NCBI GenBank assembly: GCA_021790675.1
Contig: JAJYGN010000063.1
Location: 67,458 to 106,690 of the forward strand
From: Actinomycetes bacterium
GTDB taxonomy: Bacteria; Actinomycetota; Acidimicrobiia; Acidimicrobiales; RAAP-2
DNA length: 39,233 nt
Direction of reading: 5' to 3'
Under the pieces are notes generated by a model. The model had not been told where the DNA came from and made no database searches. It worked only from the letters and a program-made list of their open reading frames with translations. Both the position numbers and the translations under genes were made by a program. Positions 38,360 through 39,233 of the stretch are shown here, one piece after another; the stretch's first letter is position 1; every line of letters begins with the position of its first letter.

Positions 38360-39233
38360 AAACGCCCGCCTGCCAATCGCCGTGGGCGTGATCGTCGCGG
38401 CCGTCGTGACCAGCATGATCGTGCTCGGTACGCGCACGCCGCGCGCGGGCGAGCCGGTGGTCGTCTCGGGGGTCTCCCAGTGGGGCGCGCTCGCGCGCGC
38501 GACGCTGGGCGATCGAGCCAAGGTCGTCACCCTCCTCACCGATCCCAACGCCGATCCCCACTCGCACGAGGCCACCACGGCCGACGCCGCCTACGTCGCC
38601 GAGGCCGCGATCGTGATCGAGAACGGCGCGGGCTACGACACGTGGCTCAGCCAGCTCGTCGACGCGCGCACGACGCGCCCGCGGGTGATCGACGTCGCGA
38701 ACCTCGTGCACGTGGCGACAGGTACGAACCCGCACCTCTTCTACGACGTCAGCGCGGCGCGGCGCTTCGTCGAGGCGCTCACCGCTGTCGCGAGTGGTAT
38801 CGGCGTAACGAGCACCTCGAGCGCGGCGGTGCTCGCCGCGCTGCGCGGCCTCGAGGCCCGGGTCCACGCGATCCGTGCGACGTGCGCCGGCGTGCGCGTG
38901 GCCGCGACCGAGGACGTGACTGGATACCTGCTCGCCGCGCTAGGCCTGCGCGTCGTCACGCCGGAGTCCTTGCGACTGGCCGTGGGCAACGGTGTCGACC
39001 CCTCGGTGTCCGACCTGGCCACGGCGCTCGATCAGCTGCGCCACCACCCGGCCTTCCTCGTCGACAACGTCCAGACGGCAACGCCGCTCACCAACGAGAT
39101 GGTGGCCGTCGCTCGGGCTAACCGCGTGCCGGTTGTAAAGGTCACCGAGACGATGACCGGCACGAACTACGTGACCTGGATCAGTCGTACCATTTCGGCG
39201 ATGCGTACCGATCTCGTCGCCCAGGGCGGCGCG
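38349..39233 (+). CDS. znuA: Zinc/manganese ABC transporter substrate-binding lipoprotein-type protein (partial)
   Basis: 295 residues are visible and the frame runs off the window. A hydrophobic N-terminus (about 9-27, IAVGVIVAAVVTSMIVLG) is a signal peptide or anchor without a clear lipobox. VVVSGVSQWGALARATLGD and DPNADPHSHEATTADAAYVAEA include metal-ligand histidines, NPHLFYD gives another and ENGAGYDTWLSQL is typical of cluster A-I binding proteins. MTGTNYVTWISRTI lies near the end. It would capture Zn2+ or Mn2+ outside the membrane. The start follows the promoter directly with no ribosome-binding site. Confidence 0.87.
   Translation, partial: MVLKNARLPIAVGVIVAAVVTSMIVLGTRTPRAGEPVVVSGVSQWGALARATLGDRAKVVTLLTDPNADPHSHEATTADAAYVAEAAIVIENGAGYDTWLSQLVDARTTRPRVIDVANLVHVATGTNPHLFYDVSAARRFVEALTAVASGIGVTSTSSAAVLAALRGLEARVHAIRATCAGVRVAATEDVTGYLLAALGLRVVTPESLRLAVGNGVDPSVSDLATALDQLRHHPAFLVDNVQTATPLTNEMVAVARANRVPVVKVTETMTGTNYVTWISRTISAMRTDLVAQGGA

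Overview
The window looks like part of the chromosome of a high-GC Gram-positive bacterium (Actinomycetota). Lineage-typical content includes a WhiB protein, a GlnR-like orphan regulator, a two-gene TrkA pair (ceoB/ceoC type), the topA-tmk-holB order, many GTG starts and many 4-base ATGA/GTGA gene overlaps. A deep-branching group such as Acidimicrobiia is a guess from the gene mix, not something the sequence proves. No CRISPR array, rRNA gene or insertion sequence was recognised.

Region 1 (1 to about 12,814) is accessory and more mixed in composition. Positions 1-6837 hold the core of an actinomycete integrative and conjugative element (AICE): the end of a small membrane protein, an FtsK/TraSA-type DNA translocase, a RepSA-type replication initiator, a sigma-like protein, a membrane-anchored BTAD regulator, an excisionase and a tyrosine integrase. 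Then come cargo-like genes: a small membrane protein, a DUF5677-like protein, an OLD-type ATPase/TOPRIM nuclease (candidate phage defence), a PLP trans-sulfuration enzyme and a divergent Lrp/AsnC regulator. The region ends at the 3' end of a tRNA-Glu gene, just inside which lie three helically phased GGGCAT repeats. This is the geometry expected of a tRNA-targeted island, so the tRNA is the best candidate for the right boundary, although the integrase lies 6 kb away.

Region 2 (12,815-24,306) starts with tRNA-Glu and tRNA-Pro. It continues with a CorC-like CBS protein and single-domain response regulator, whiB, a DUF929-VKOR disulfide-forming operon, a Nudix hydrolase, divergent Fe-S carriers (mrp and an ErpA-type protein), RidA, and a nitrogen cluster. 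That cluster contains a GlnR-like regulator, a divergent type I glutamine synthetase homologue, a type II glutamine synthetase with an unusual Lys/Ala/Pro tail, and divergent glutamine-dependent NAD synthetase.

Region 3 (24,307-34,575) has a housekeeping-type sigma factor, a HAD phosphatase, two TrkA-type K+ gating subunits divergent from a KimA-like APC transporter with a fused OB-fold domain, then topA-tmk-holB and tRNA-Thr.

Region 4 (34,546-39,233) is a cell-wall and zinc block on the minus strand: MurD (probably MurD2), MurL epimerase, PgeF and a Zur/Fur regulator. Divergent from these is a zinc/manganese ABC transporter binding protein that runs off the window; its promoter carries two copies of a 15-bp repeat and appears to make a leaderless mRNA. 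MurD2 plus MurL points to the route in which L-Glu is added to the peptidoglycan precursor and then epimerised.
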